Shown here one piece after another: positions 45,872-54,561 of a stretch of DNA of 64,000 bases. The position numbers were made by a program, and so were the translations under genes. Under the pieces are notes generated by a model. That model was not told where the DNA came from and did not search any database. It was given only the letters and a program-made list of their open reading frames with translations. Positions within the stretch are counted from its first letter, which is position 1; every line of letters begins with the position of its first letter. Origin of the DNA: Clostridiaceae bacterium (lineage in GTDB: Bacteria > Bacillota > Clostridia > DSM-8532); NCBI GenBank assembly GCA_012840245.1, contig DULR01000044.1:19757-83756 (forward strand). Direction: 5' to 3'.

Positions 45872-47155
45872 CTATCTTTGCATTGTAATTGATATTCTGA
45901 CGCCTTCTCCGTTGATATCATCTATATCTGTGTGGCATCTGAGAGCTGAAAGCTTCTGCAGATTATCTATGTACCTGCTGTCGGTTTTTATCTCCTCAAG
46001 ATCCACAACAGCGTCTCCGGTTATATCGATATGTACGGTATTTGCTTCTTCATAAGCTACGATCTCAATACTGCCTATCTGCTTTTCCTTTGAATCTTTG
46101 CCAGTGTTTTCCCTGCCGTTCAGATGAGCCTTTTCAAGAAGCAGTCTTACCATTTCTCCCAGGGGCAGAGCGATCCTGTCGGCAACTTCCTTGTCGACTT
46201 CTATATTCTCGCCCATTGTGGAGAACATGACCTCCATATGGTTCTCCTCGATAATCGAACAGACCGCTCTCGTCAGCTTCTGGAAAGCCTGCTGAAGCGT
46301 CACCATTCTCAGCTCTTTAAGGATATTGCGGATATCTGTGATAAGATGATATGCCTTTGTTGATTCTATGGTAAGAGCGTCATTGCTTCCGAACCGCAAT
46401 ATCGCTTCATTCTTTACCGAATCATAGATGGAACTTACATTCTGAATGATCCCTATTATCTGATCGAGCCTTTCAAGGGGGATCTTGACGTACTGGTCAG
46501 ATGTGCCCATGTTGCGTATTTTCTGCATGCGGATCGCTTTGATGATGTCCGAAGCGTTTACCTTTTTTTCTCTGAGTACTATCTCACCGAACTTCATCTT
46601 GGTGTGTGACTGCTTTTTTAAAATATCCTCGACCTCGGACTGGGCTATTGCCCCTTCGCGCACCAGTATCTCGCCGATGCGGGATTGCCTTTCCAAAGGC
46701 TGGCGGACTTCCAGCAAAATATCATCCCTGAAGGTCTGGAGATTCTTTATATGCCTTCCTATCTCGCCCGAAATTTTATGATCATCTACTATTTGCGGGT
46801 TGCTGCTTATCCTTTTGATAAAGCTTATAGAATCCAAAATGACATTGATTATGCTTTTGGAGATGGCAGGACAATATTTTTTAACGGTCTCGAGGAGTTC
46901 TTCGGTTGCAACAGCGATTTTCGTGCTTGTCGCATCGTTCAGAAGCCCTGCCAGACCGCTTATGGTATGGAAGCTGCAGTATATTGAATTTATGCTCTCC
47001 TTGTTGCCGGGATCCATCTCAAGGTTCACAAGCTCAAGCTCGATATCTTCCAGGATCTCTCTTATCTCGCTCAAAAAGTCCTCCATATAGCTGCTGCTTA
47101 TATCTGAAAGACCGGGCACCGCAAGCGCTACATCTTTATTATCCTTAACATCCAT
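45872..47155 (-). CDS. CheA-related protein with degenerate kinase domain
   Basis: The ATG at 47155 (MDVKDNKDV) follows GGGGGAGG and gives 427 residues; an upstream start would lack a site. Residues about 22-115 resemble an Hpt/P1 domain: FHTISGLAGLLN has the candidate phosphoacceptor histidine H63, but the usual HTIKG lysine is serine. Residues 158-212 contain two GEILVREGAI / GEIVLREKKV repeats, like a secretion-ATPase N-domain. Residues 223-300 match CheA's dimerisation helices and RMVPLEQVF-like segment (RMVTLQQAFQKLTRAV). The ATPase region that follows is short: the N box is LLLEKAHLNG, no glycine-rich G1 box is evident, and it ends GEGVRISITMQ. CheA is usually about 650-700 residues; the P2 and CheW-binding domains are absent. 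It probably lacks kinase activity, and may act as a phosphotransfer or scaffold protein. Confidence 0.8.
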   Translation of the reverse strand: MDVKDNKDVALAVPGLSDISSSYMEDFLSEIREILEDIELELVNLEMDPGNKESINSIYCSFHTISGLAGLLNDATSTKIAVATEELLETVKKYCPAISKSIINVILDSISFIKRISSNPQIVDDHKISGEIGRHIKNLQTFRDDILLEVRQPLERQSRIGEILVREGAIAQSEVEDILKKQSHTKMKFGEIVLREKKVNASDIIKAIRMQKIRNMGTSDQYVKIPLERLDQIIGIIQNVSSIYDSVKNEAILRFGSNDALTIESTKAYHLITDIRNILKELRMVTLQQAFQKLTRAVCSIIEENHMEVMFSTMGENIEVDKEVADRIALPLGEMVRLLLEKAHLNGRENTGKDSKEKQIGSIEIVAYEEANTVHIDITGDAVVDLEEIKTDSRYIDNLQKLSALRCHTDIDDINGEGVRISITMQR

Positions 47156-47192
47156 CCTGATTCCTCCCCCGCATATACTACAAAGACTTTTA

Positions 47193-48335
47193 TCAGATAA
47201 ACTCAATCAAGACCCTGTTTGCCAGATCCATTCCTTTACTTGTTAATCTTAACACAGTGCCTTGAAGTTCAACAAGATTTTGGGATAAAAGCTTGTTTAT
47301 TTTTTCCTTATACCTGTTTTCCAGATCAATTCCAAACTCCCTCGACAGTTTTGCAAGGTCAACACCTTCGTTAAGCCGCAGTCCCAGGATCAGGCTCTCT
47401 GTTATGCCGTCTTCCCGGGAAAGGTTATCATCCTCCGACAGCACAGGTCGCCTTTTTTCTATACCTTTAATATATTCCGGTACATCACTTATGTTGGCAA
47501 ACCTTCTGTTTCGCATAAAAGAGTGGGCACCCGCTCCGGCTCCCAGGTATTCACCTCTCTCCCAATAATTCATATTATGTCGGCATCTGAAGTCTGGTTT
47601 CGAAAAATTCGAGATTTCATACTGATAAAAACCTTCTTTACAAAAAGCATCCACGGCATAATGGTACATTTGCCTGTCAAGCTCATCTTCGACTTCTTCA
47701 AGCTGTCCGGCGCTTTTTAATTTTCCGAATACCGTATCTTCCTCGATTTTCATACTGTAGCATGATATATGGGTCAGGTCAAAGGTGAGTACCTTCTCAA
47801 CGGTATCCATCCACTGTGCTAAAGTCTGATCAGGGATACCAAATATTATATCGGCATTTATATTAACAAATCCATGCTTTTGAGCCAGATTTAAAGCAAA
47901 TTTAAAATCGTCGTAGGTATGGATCCTGCCGATCCTTTTCAGTATCTCGTCCTGGCATGCCTGAAGGCCTATGCTCAGGCGGTTTATGCCCAAATCTTTA
48001 TAATCTCTCAGTTTTTCATCAGTCAAAGTGCCTGGATTGGATTCTATAGTAGTCTCACAGTGGGGTGAAACCTTGTAGTGTTTATATACAGCTTCCAAAA
48101 TCCTTGAAATGTGTTCCGACGGTATCAGTGAAGGGGTCCCTCCGCCGATGAAAATGGTCGCGACATCAGGAACATTATATTCTTCTGCCTTTAAAACAAG
48201 CTCGGACACCAATGCATCGGTGTAGGCGCTCCAGTATCCCTCCATGCCCGGATAGGATGGAAAATCGCAATAATAGCATTTTTGACTGCAGAAAGGTATA
48301 TGGATGTATAAGCTGATTTGATCCCTGTTTCTCAC
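47193..48335 (-). CDS. hemW: HemW-like radical SAM protein (coproporphyrinogen III oxidase-like)
   Basis: A 380-residue radical SAM protein. I chose the GTG at 48335 (MRNRDQISLYIHIPFC) because GGAGG lies five bases upstream; an ATG four codons earlier has none. The cluster motif is CSQKCYYCDF (CxxxCxxC), the four-base-spaced variation lacking the fourth cysteine typical of HemN. This pattern, with GGGTPSLIP and the C-terminal HemN_C domain (about residues 305-380), indicates HemW, which binds heme and transfers it, rather than true HemN. It lies just upstream of the CheA-like gene. Confidence 0.93.
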   Translation of the reverse strand: MRNRDQISLYIHIPFCSQKCYYCDFPSYPGMEGYWSAYTDALVSELVLKAEEYNVPDVATIFIGGGTPSLIPSEHISRILEAVYKHYKVSPHCETTIESNPGTLTDEKLRDYKDLGINRLSIGLQACQDEILKRIGRIHTYDDFKFALNLAQKHGFVNINADIIFGIPDQTLAQWMDTVEKVLTFDLTHISCYSMKIEEDTVFGKLKSAGQLEEVEDELDRQMYHYAVDAFCKEGFYQYEISNFSKPDFRCRHNMNYWERGEYLGAGAGAHSFMRNRRFANISDVPEYIKGIEKRRPVLSEDDNLSREDGITESLILGLRLNEGVDLAKLSREFGIDLENRYKEKINKLLSQNLVELQGTVLRLTSKGMDLANRVLIEFI

Positions 48336-48410
48336 ATCCGCCTCCATGAATACAGGGAACGTCTCCTCTGTGTTCTGTTGTTGTCATTCTTTATTTCATC
48401 AGATCCTTAT

Positions 48411-48581
48411 TATGTCATTCTGAGGAGCGAAACGAAATAAAATGATTCGCATGTTATTATGGAGAATCTTTTAAAGATCCTTCGCTTCGCTCAGGATGAC
48501 ATTAGTTAATTCTTCGAAGCAACTTACACTGTCATTCTGAGGAGTCTTGCGGCCGAACTGCGTTTCGCTCAGGTTGACATA
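48411..48581. repeat. Two adjacent TGTCATTCTGA-family repeats between hemW and lepA
   Basis: The first unit runs from ATGTCATTCTGAGGAGCG at 48412 to GCTCAGGATGACATT near 48502, with GATCCTTCGCTTCGCTCAGG as its right part. The second runs from TGTCATTCTGAGGAGTC (48530) to CGCTCAGGTTGACAT (48581). These account for most of the 300-base gap 48336-48638; the rest holds an AGAACACAGG/CCTGTGTTCT hairpin just after lepA (48602-48632). Confidence 0.75.
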
Positions 48582-48638
48582 ACAGCAGTATCAGGTAACA
48601 GAGAACACAGGAAAACCCTCCCCCTGTGTTCTGCATAT

Positions 48639-50450
48639 TTATGTGTCCAGCTTGAGGACGCTCATGAACGCTTCCTGGGGCACTTCGACGCTTCCTACCT
48701 GACGCATGCGCTTCTTGCCCTCTTTCTGCTTTTCAAGGAGCTTCTTCTTTCTGGTGATGTCACCGCCATAGCACTTGGCCAATACGTCTTTTCTGAAGGC
48801 TTTTACAGTTTCCCTCGCTATGATCTTGTTGCCGATGCAGGCCTGAATGGGTATTTCGAACATCTGCCTCGGAATGGTTTCCTTCAGCTTTTCGGCCATA
48901 CGGCGTCCCCTGGAATATGCCTTGTCGGCATGCACTATAAACGACAGGGCATCGACCACTTCATTGTTTATCCTTATATCAAGCTTGACCAGATCGGATT
49001 CCTTATAGCCCTTAAGATCATAGTCCAGTGAGGCGTATCCCTTTGACCGCGATTTCAGAGCGTCAAAGAAATCATATATTATTTCATTGAGCGGCATTTC
49101 ATACTTCAGAATTACTCTTGTAGCTTCCAGATACTCCATTCCAAGATAAACCCCTCTTCGATCCTGACAAAGCTCCATAATGTTGCCCACATATTCTGAT
49201 GGTGTCATTATCGTTGCGCTTACCACCGGTTCTTCCATGTATTCGATCTCTGTCGGATCTGGCATATTTGTAGGGTTGTCTAGCTCGATTACTTCGCCGT
49301 TTGTCTTGGTTATCCTGTAGATAACGCTTGGGGCAGTGGTCACCAGATCCAGATTATATTCCCGCTCCAGCCGCTCCTGGATTATCTCCATGTGGAGCAG
49401 GCCTAAAAATCCGCATCGGAAACCAAAGCCGAGCGCTTTTGATGTTTCAGCTTCAAAGACCAACGACGCATCATTCAGCTGAAGCTTTTCGAGGGAGTCC
49501 CTCAAATCCCCGTATTTGGATCCGTCAACCGGATATATTCCGCAGAATACCATCGGAACAGCCTTTTTATAACCCGGAAGCGGTTCAGATGCAGGGTTGT
49601 CGGACAATGTTATGGTATCGCCTACGCGGCAGTCCTTCACATTTTTGATGCTCGCGCACAAAAATCCCACTTCGCCGGCAAGAAGGCAGTCGCTGGGAAC
49701 CTGCCCTCCCGGCCTCAAATAGCCTACTTCTGTAACTATGAACTCTTTTTTCGTATGCATCATGCGGATGGTATCGCCGGTGCAGACCTTGCCATCCATA
49801 ATGCGGATATATGCCACAACGCCCCTGTAGGCATCGTAATATGAGTCGAAAATAAGCGCTCTGAGCGGTGCATTTTCATCTCCCGCCGGGGGTGGGATGA
49901 CTTCGACCACCTTTTCCAGAACACTGTCAATATTTATTCCGTTTTTGGCCGATATCCTCGGCGCATCCTGAGCCTCGATCCCTATTACATCCTCTATCTC
50001 CTGAACGATTTCATCAGGCCTTGCAGACGGCAGATCGATCTTGTTTATGACCGGCATTATCTCAAGGTTATGCTCAAGGGCCAGATAAACGTTTGCCAGT
50101 GTCTGAGCTTCGATGCCCTGCGACGCGTCAACCACCAGAATAGCGCCTTCACAGGCAGCTATGCTTCTGGAGACCTCGTAATTGAAGTCGACGTGCCCCG
50201 GAGTGTCTATAAGGTTAAGGATATACTCCTCGCCGTCAGAAGCCTTGTATATCATCCTGACAGCCTGAGCCTTGATGGTGATGCCTCTTTCCCTTTCAAT
50301 ATCCATATTGTCAAGGACCTGTTCAGCCATCTCTCTTTCTGTCAGAACGCCGGTTTTTTCAAGCAATCTGTCGGCCAGAGTGGATTTTCCATGATCGATA
50401 TGTGCTATGATGCAAAAATTTCGTATCTTTTTCCTTCTTTCGTTCCCCAT
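48639..50450 (-). CDS. lepA: Elongation factor 4 (back-translocating GTPase LepA)
   Basis: A 603-residue translational GTPase. The G1 box is AHIDHGKS, G3 is DTPGHVDF and G4 is NKIDLPSA. Domains II-V follow, with the LepA-specific C-terminal domain ([24 protein letters not shown]). Unlike EF-G it lacks domain IV. It back-translocates ribosomes and assists 30S assembly or high-ionic-strength translation. The ATG at 50450 follows GAGG. It is usually near hemW in Firmicutes (lepA-hemW-hrcA-grpE-dnaK-dnaJ), and this order is kept here apart from the CheA-like insertion. Confidence 0.99.
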   Translation of the reverse strand: MGNERRKKIRNFCIIAHIDHGKSTLADRLLEKTGVLTEREMAEQVLDNMDIERERGITIKAQAVRMIYKASDGEEYILNLIDTPGHVDFNYEVSRSIAACEGAILVVDASQGIEAQTLANVYLALEHNLEIMPVINKIDLPSARPDEIVQEIEDVIGIEAQDAPRISAKNGINIDSVLEKVVEVIPPPAGDENAPLRALIFDSYYDAYRGVVAYIRIMDGKVCTGDTIRMMHTKKEFIVTEVGYLRPGGQVPSDCLLAGEVGFLCASIKNVKDCRVGDTITLSDNPASEPLPGYKKAVPMVFCGIYPVDGSKYGDLRDSLEKLQLNDASLVFEAETSKALGFGFRCGFLGLLHMEIIQERLEREYNLDLVTTAPSVIYRITKTNGEVIELDNPTNMPDPTEIEYMEEPVVSATIMTPSEYVGNIMELCQDRRGVYLGMEYLEATRVILKYEMPLNEIIYDFFDALKSRSKGYASLDYDLKGYKESDLVKLDIRINNEVVDALSFIVHADKAYSRGRRMAEKLKETIPRQMFEIPIQACIGNKIIARETVKAFRKDVLAKCYGGDITRKKKLLEKQKEGKKRMRQVGSVEVPQEAFMSVLKLDT

Positions 50451-50665
50451 ATAAAAACCTCAATTATAATCAAGAATTTTAAGCCTGGAAAAATGGTTCC
50501 GGTGTCGCCTCAATAGCCTCCGGAACTTTTTTGTGTTTATTATAGCATAGCGGCTTTTTCGGCACAATCACCCCTTATTTTGTCCACATGCCGGACGAAA
50601 TAACAACATACATATATGCCAGGAGGTATTGCTCTTGCATTTCAGATGTTAAGGAACATATTGCA

Positions 50666-51493
50666 ATGATGAGTATCCATGCCATACTATTTGCCATAGG
50701 TCTTTCTCTGCTGGCTGGCCTGTCAACCGGAATAGGCGGTTTAATGGTCGTATTCTTCAGAAAATCCAGCCATGTGATATTATCAGTAATGCTTGGTTTT
50801 TCAGCAGGAATAATGATTTATGTTTCATTCATCGAGCTCTATCAGGAAGCGCTGGCCAACCTGTGCAATGTCCACGGTCCCGTCAGCGGCAAAATAATGA
50901 CTGTTCTTTCCTTCTTCTTCGGATTGACCTTGATGGCGTTCATTAATGAATTCATCCCCGAACCCAATCACCCTCACCTTCCGAAGAAGATGGAAACGTC
51001 CCGTATCGAGAACGGAAGCAGATTTTTAGGCAGAGAAAAAAGCAGATTGCTGAGAACAGGCATTTTTACAGCCCTGGCTGTCACCATCCACAACTTCCCG
51101 GAGGGAATAGTTTCCTACGCTTCGGCAATGAAAAGCCCCATGCTCGGCTTTTCGGTAGCCCTGGCAATAGCCATTCACAATATACCCGAAGGGATAGCCA
51201 TATCGATACCAGTCTATTATGCTACAGGAAGCAAAAAGAAAGCTTTCGTCTGGTCACTGCTTTCCGGTTTGTCAGAGCCGCTGGGCGCTATTATTGCATT
51301 TCTTGTTCTGGGGCAGATCATTTCGGATAATCTGTTCGGGATCATATTCGGCGCAGTGTCAGGAATAATGGTTTACATTTCGATAGATGAGCTGTTGCCC
51401 GCTGCCAGAGAGTATGGTGAGCATAATCTTTCGATACTGGGACTGATGCTGGGCATGGCTGTTATGGCCATAAGCGTTATTTTTATATTTTAA
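50666..51493 (+). CDS. ZIP family metal transporter (ZupT-like)
   Basis: A 275-residue membrane protein with about eight helices. The transport motifs HNFPEGIVSY and HNIPEGIAIS, the paired HNxPEG segments in helices 4 and 5, define the ZIP family and bind divalent metals such as Zn, Fe or Mn. The start ATG at 50666 has AAGGA about 11 bases upstream; the in-frame start at 50588 would add 26 polar residues with no ribosome site. The stop codon shares the sequence TTAA with the stop of the converging AAC(3)-like gene. It is a monocistronic plus-strand gene. Confidence 0.93.
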   Translation: MMSIHAILFAIGLSLLAGLSTGIGGLMVVFFRKSSHVILSVMLGFSAGIMIYVSFIELYQEALANLCNVHGPVSGKIMTVLSFFFGLTLMAFINEFIPEPNHPHLPKKMETSRIENGSRFLGREKSRLLRTGIFTALAVTIHNFPEGIVSYASAMKSPMLGFSVALAIAIHNIPEGIAISIPVYYATGSKKKAFVWSLLSGLSEPLGAIIAFLVLGQIISDNLFGIIFGAVSGIMVYISIDELLPAAREYGEHNLSILGLMLGMAVMAISVIFIF

Positions 51494-52302
51494 ATGACCG
51501 GACCTCCACTGACAGCGTCATTGCAGCGCAGGCAATTCTCATCGTCACAGTGGGTAATTGCCTGGTTTTCCTTTATTGCGCCGGCAACCACATCTATAAA
51601 CTTTCTGAACGGAAAAACCCTCCATAGGCTTTCACCCACATACATGGATCTTTCGATTGGATCGGTAAACACCTTAAGCTTGTTGAAGCCTTCGGAGCAG
51701 CTCCCCACCTCTGTTTCCTGGATCATCCCTCCGGAAATTTCAGCCCATGCGCGAAACAGCCTTCTTCCGGCAAGCTGTTCGGAAAAGTGTATGGCAGTAG
51801 CCCTTCTCAGATCGACCCCTGCCAGTACCAGAAATGCATCTTCCCTGTCATAGAGTTTTCGGAAGGGTGCATAAACATCAAGAGGCTTCTGGCATTCAAT
51901 GATCTCTTTCGCTTTTGGTCCGATCGCAGATAAGGAATTTACAGGATGATCCCCTCTTACACATTCTTCGGTTTTCAGCACGAAAGCAGGAATAGCACCC
52001 ATGCTTTTATCTATTATATCTGGAGTTGGTTCATAGGGGGCTGCCTCTCCCGGTGCGGGCAGCGACGAATAATCGGTTCCGTTTTGAACGATCCGTTTTT
52101 CAGGTGGAGGACACACGATAGCGCCATAGTAAAACGTAGGCACTATTATGGTTGTGCCTTTGTCCAAAAGACCGGCAACGACTGTTCCCGCTCCTCCTTC
52201 AACCCTGCCGAATGATTTGAGCGAGGAATGAAGGCATACTATCCCGCCTGAAAGCCCCAGCAGATCCGCCGCATGTGAAATATCCCTTTGTGTTACGACC
52301 AT
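51490..52302 (-). CDS. AAC(3)-family aminoglycoside N-acetyltransferase-like protein
   Basis: The ATG at 52302 (MVVTQRDISHAADLLGL) has AAAGGA nine bases upstream and gives 270 residues. The longer frame would run through a strong inverted repeat (52327-52393), so it is rejected. Family landmarks are LHSSLKSFGRVEGGAGTV near residue 25, IIVPTFYY and DHPVNSLSAIGPKAKEI with the acetyl-CoA-binding and catalytic His. Such proteins acetylate the 3-amino group of aminoglycosides, but many chromosomal relatives (YokD-like) act on other amines and confer no resistance. Unusual is a C-terminal cluster H251-C252-x4-C257-x2-C260, which might bind metal. Confidence 0.85.
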   Translation of the reverse strand: MVVTQRDISHAADLLGLSGGIVCLHSSLKSFGRVEGGAGTVVAGLLDKGTTIIVPTFYYGAIVCPPPEKRIVQNGTDYSSLPAPGEAAPYEPTPDIIDKSMGAIPAFVLKTEECVRGDHPVNSLSAIGPKAKEIIECQKPLDVYAPFRKLYDREDAFLVLAGVDLRRATAIHFSEQLAGRRLFRAWAEISGGMIQETEVGSCSEGFNKLKVFTDPIERSMYVGESLWRVFPFRKFIDVVAGAIKENQAITHCDDENCLRCNDAVSGGPVI

Positions 52303-52326
52303 ATCTTCAATTCCTTTTATGTATTT

Positions 52327-52393
52327 TTTATACCAGGGGGACGGTTCTTCCGGTAACAAATCAAACCAGAAGAACCGTCCCTCTGGTATAAAT
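52327..52393. repeat. GGGGACGGTTCTTC inverted repeat upstream of the AAC(3)-like gene
   Basis: Near-perfect arms TTTATACCAGGGGGACGG... and ...CCGTCCCTCTGGTATAAA, with GTTCTTC/GAAGAAC inside, enclose a loop containing TAACAAATCAAA. It ends about 25 bases before the AAC(3)-like start codon and is a REP-type repeat of the same family as those at 11.1 kb and 15.4 kb. Confidence 0.75.
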
Positions 52394-52416
52394 AAGGCCG
52401 GTATCAACCGGCCTGC
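52390..52416 (-). terminator. Hairpin after the DUF1540 gene
   Basis: AGGCCGGT and ACCGGCCT form a perfect 8-bp stem, and the minus strand continues TTATTTATACC. It follows the DUF1540 stop codon by a few bases and abuts the REP-type repeat. Confidence 0.65.
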
Positions 52417-52420
52417 TGAA

Positions 52421-52582
52421 TTATTCTTTCTCAAAGCTTGCGCACTCGGTGTCATGTTCTTCCTGTGCGGTCGATTTTCCGTTTCTTGAAACCTGAATGT
52501 TATCAAGACTGCATAATGGTTCACTTTTTGCATGGAACCTGCATTCAGTTACATTGCAGCCGATCGATCTGTTTGCTTTCAT
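52421..52582 (-). CDS. Small DUF1540 domain protein
   Basis: A 53-residue cysteine-rich protein, too short to be flagged by most ORF finders. It starts at ATG 52582 after GGAGGTGAG. Cysteines stand at C9, C14, C24 and C47 (KANRSIGCNVTECRFHAK, then CSLDNIQVSRNG, then TECASF), the DUF1540 pattern, which suggests a small metal-binding fold. Its function is unknown; family members are common in sporulating Firmicutes. It lies between the AAC(3)-like gene and purD, and a 10-bp palindrome overlaps its ribosome site. Confidence 0.88.
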   Translation of the reverse strand: MKANRSIGCNVTECRFHAKSEPLCSLDNIQVSRNGKSTAQEEHDTECASFEKE

Positions 52583-52594
52583 TCCATCTCACCT

Positions 52595-52631
52595 CCAATA
52601 ATATTGTGCATCGCTGCAATCATATTATTGG
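52595..52631. promoter_or_regulatory. Palindrome at the DUF1540 ribosome site
   Basis: CCAATAATAT (52595-52604) and ATATTATTGG (52622-52631) are perfect inverted repeats of 10 bases around a 17-base loop. On the minus strand the stem ends directly before AGGTGAG, the ribosome site of the DUF1540 gene. Formation in RNA could hinder translation. It is also 44 bases past the purD stop and could instead act as a weak terminator. Confidence 0.45.
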
Positions 52632-52674
52632 TTGGGTGGGGCATTCTTATCCCTTAATCAAATACCCATAAAAC

Positions 52675-53928
52675 CTATTTGATGCCAATATCCCTGCGGT
52701 AATGGGCATCCTTGAAACTTATGCATGAAACAGCTCTGTAAGCTTTTTCGCGCGCATTTTCCATATTATCGGCCAGTGCAGTCACTCCCAGAACACGTCC
52801 GCCGTTGGTATAATATTTATTATTTTCCTTTTTTGTTCCGGCATGAAATACGATAATATCCTTTTCGACAGACTCAAGTCCTTTTATTTCATACCCTTTT
52901 TCATAGCTTCCCGGATAACCGCCCGATGCCATTACGACACAAACGGCAGTTTTCGGACTCCATGACAATTTTATTGTATCCAGTTTTTCATCGATTACCG
53001 CTTCAAAAACTTCCAGCAGATCATTTTCCAGACGAAGAAGAACGACCTGGGTTTCGGGATCTCCGAAGCGTGCATTGTATTCAAGCACCTTCGGTCCGTC
53101 TTTCGTGATCATAAGGCCAAAGAATATAACTCCTTTAAAGGGCCTTCCTTCCTGATTCATTGCATTTATAGTAGGCACGAATATGGTTTTCATGCAAATG
53201 CTATGGATCTCTTCAGTGTAAGCTCTGCTGGGAGAGAAAGTGCCCATACCTCCCGTATTGGGCCCCTGATCATTGTCATAAGCCCGCTTGTGGTCCTGTG
53301 AGCTCACCATGGGTATTATGGTCTTTCCGTCGGTAAAGGCCAGAACCGATACTTCCGGACCTGTCAGAAACTCTTCCACTACTATCCTTTGTCCTGCGGT
53401 CCCGAACTTTTTATCCTCCATTATGGATAAAACAGCATCAGTCGCTTCATCAACTGTATTGCATATCAATACGCCCTTGCCCAGAGCCAGACCGTCTGCC
53501 TTGACCACCAGCGGCAGTTTCGCTGTCTTTACATATTCAACGGCTGCCCTGCTGTCATCGAAGATCTCATATGCTGCCGTTGGAATATTGTATTTTTTCA
53601 TCAGATCCTTCGAAAAAGCCTTGCTGGCCTCCAATACAGCGGCATTTTTCCTTGGTCCGAAAGCCCGGATGCCCGCTTCCTCCAAAGCGTCGACCATGCC
53701 TGCCGCCAAAGGATCGTCAGGGGCCACAATGACCATATCCATTTTTTCTTTCAGGGAAAAATCTACTATCCCGGCTATATCCATTGCTCCGATTGGCACA
53801 CATTCGGCAATATCCGAAATGCCTCCGTTACCGGGTGCACAATAAAGCTTCGTTACCCTGGGACTTTGCTTGATTTTCCATAATATGGCGTGCTCTCTTC
53901 CTCCGCCGCCGACAACCAAAATCTTCAT
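52675..53928 (-). CDS. purD: Phosphoribosylamine--glycine ligase
   Basis: A 417-residue ATP-grasp enzyme making glycinamide ribonucleotide from phosphoribosylamine, glycine and ATP. The N-terminus is MKILVVGGGGREHAILWKI, and ATP-grasp motifs include KADGLALGKGVLI and VEEFLTGPEVSVLAF. The C-terminal part carries NARFGDPETQVVLLRLENDLLE and NGGRVLGVTAL. It is the last gene of the pur operon, three bases after purN. Normal length and all active-site elements are intact. Confidence 0.98.
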   Translation of the reverse strand: MKILVVGGGGREHAILWKIKQSPRVTKLYCAPGNGGISDIAECVPIGAMDIAGIVDFSLKEKMDMVIVAPDDPLAAGMVDALEEAGIRAFGPRKNAAVLEASKAFSKDLMKKYNIPTAAYEIFDDSRAAVEYVKTAKLPLVVKADGLALGKGVLICNTVDEATDAVLSIMEDKKFGTAGQRIVVEEFLTGPEVSVLAFTDGKTIIPMVSSQDHKRAYDNDQGPNTGGMGTFSPSRAYTEEIHSICMKTIFVPTINAMNQEGRPFKGVIFFGLMITKDGPKVLEYNARFGDPETQVVLLRLENDLLEVFEAVIDEKLDTIKLSWSPKTAVCVVMASGGYPGSYEKGYEIKGLESVEKDIIVFHAGTKKENNKYYTNGGRVLGVTALADNMENAREKAYRAVSCISFKDAHYRRDIGIK

Positions 53929-53931
53929 TTT

Positions 53932-54561
53932 TCACCTCTGAAGTATTTCTACATGCCTTCCGCTGATTTTGAGCCTGCCTTCGCTATAAAGCCTTATAGC
54001 TTCAGGAAGAAGCTTCCACTCAGCCTGCTCCATAACCCTTCTCTGAAGAGTCTCGGGTGTATCGCCCGGCATAACCTCTACGGCTTTCTGAAGGATTATC
54101 GGACCTGAGTCATATTCAGGCTCAACAAAATGTACGGTGGCTCCGGTCACCTTCACACCGTATTCCAGAGCTTTCTTATGAGGGATGATCCCGTAATATC
54201 CCCTGCCGCAAAATGCAGGAATGAGCGAAGGGTGAACATTTATGATGGAATTTTTGTAAACATTGCAGAATTTCTCTCCCAGAAGGCTTAAAAAGCCTGC
54301 AAGTACTACAAGCTCAACATCATGCTTCTTCATATGGGCAATGACAGCCTCATCATAAGCCTCCAAAGTCTCGAAGCTTTTTCTTGAAATAACTTCTGCC
54401 GGGATGTTGTGAGCTTTGGCTCGCTCCAGAGCAAATACACCGGGTCTGCTGGAGACAACGGTAACTACCTGACAGTTGGGCAGCCGTCCATCAGCTATGC
54501 TGTCCAGGATAGCCTGAAGATTTGTCCCGCCTCCCGAGACCATGACCCCGATTTTCAGCAT
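53932..54561 (-). CDS. purN: Phosphoribosylglycinamide formyltransferase
   Basis: A 209-residue folate-dependent enzyme converting GAR to FGAR. The N-terminal phosphoribosyl site is [15 protein letters not shown], and the catalytic region contains [18 protein letters not shown] (Asn, His) and the later aspartate in [14 protein letters not shown]. The start overlaps purM by seven bases, so translation is coupled. No formate-dependent PurT is visible in the window. The family and length are clear. Confidence 0.98.
   Translation of the reverse strand: MLKIGVMVSGGGTNLQAILDSIADGRLPNCQVVTVVSSRPGVFALERAKAHNIPAEVISRKSFETLEAYDEAVIAHMKKHDVELVVLAGFLSLLGEKFCNVYKNSIINVHPSLIPAFCGRGYYGIIPHKKALEYGVKVTGATVHFVEPEYDSGPIILQKAVEVMPGDTPETLQRRVMEQAEWKLLPEAIRLYSEGRLKISGRHVEILQR

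Noticed and set aside
52303..52533. Longer N-terminus of the AAC(3)-like protein
   Set aside because: The extension runs through a strong inverted repeat and the DUF1540 region and has no similarity; the ATG at 52302 has a ribosome site.
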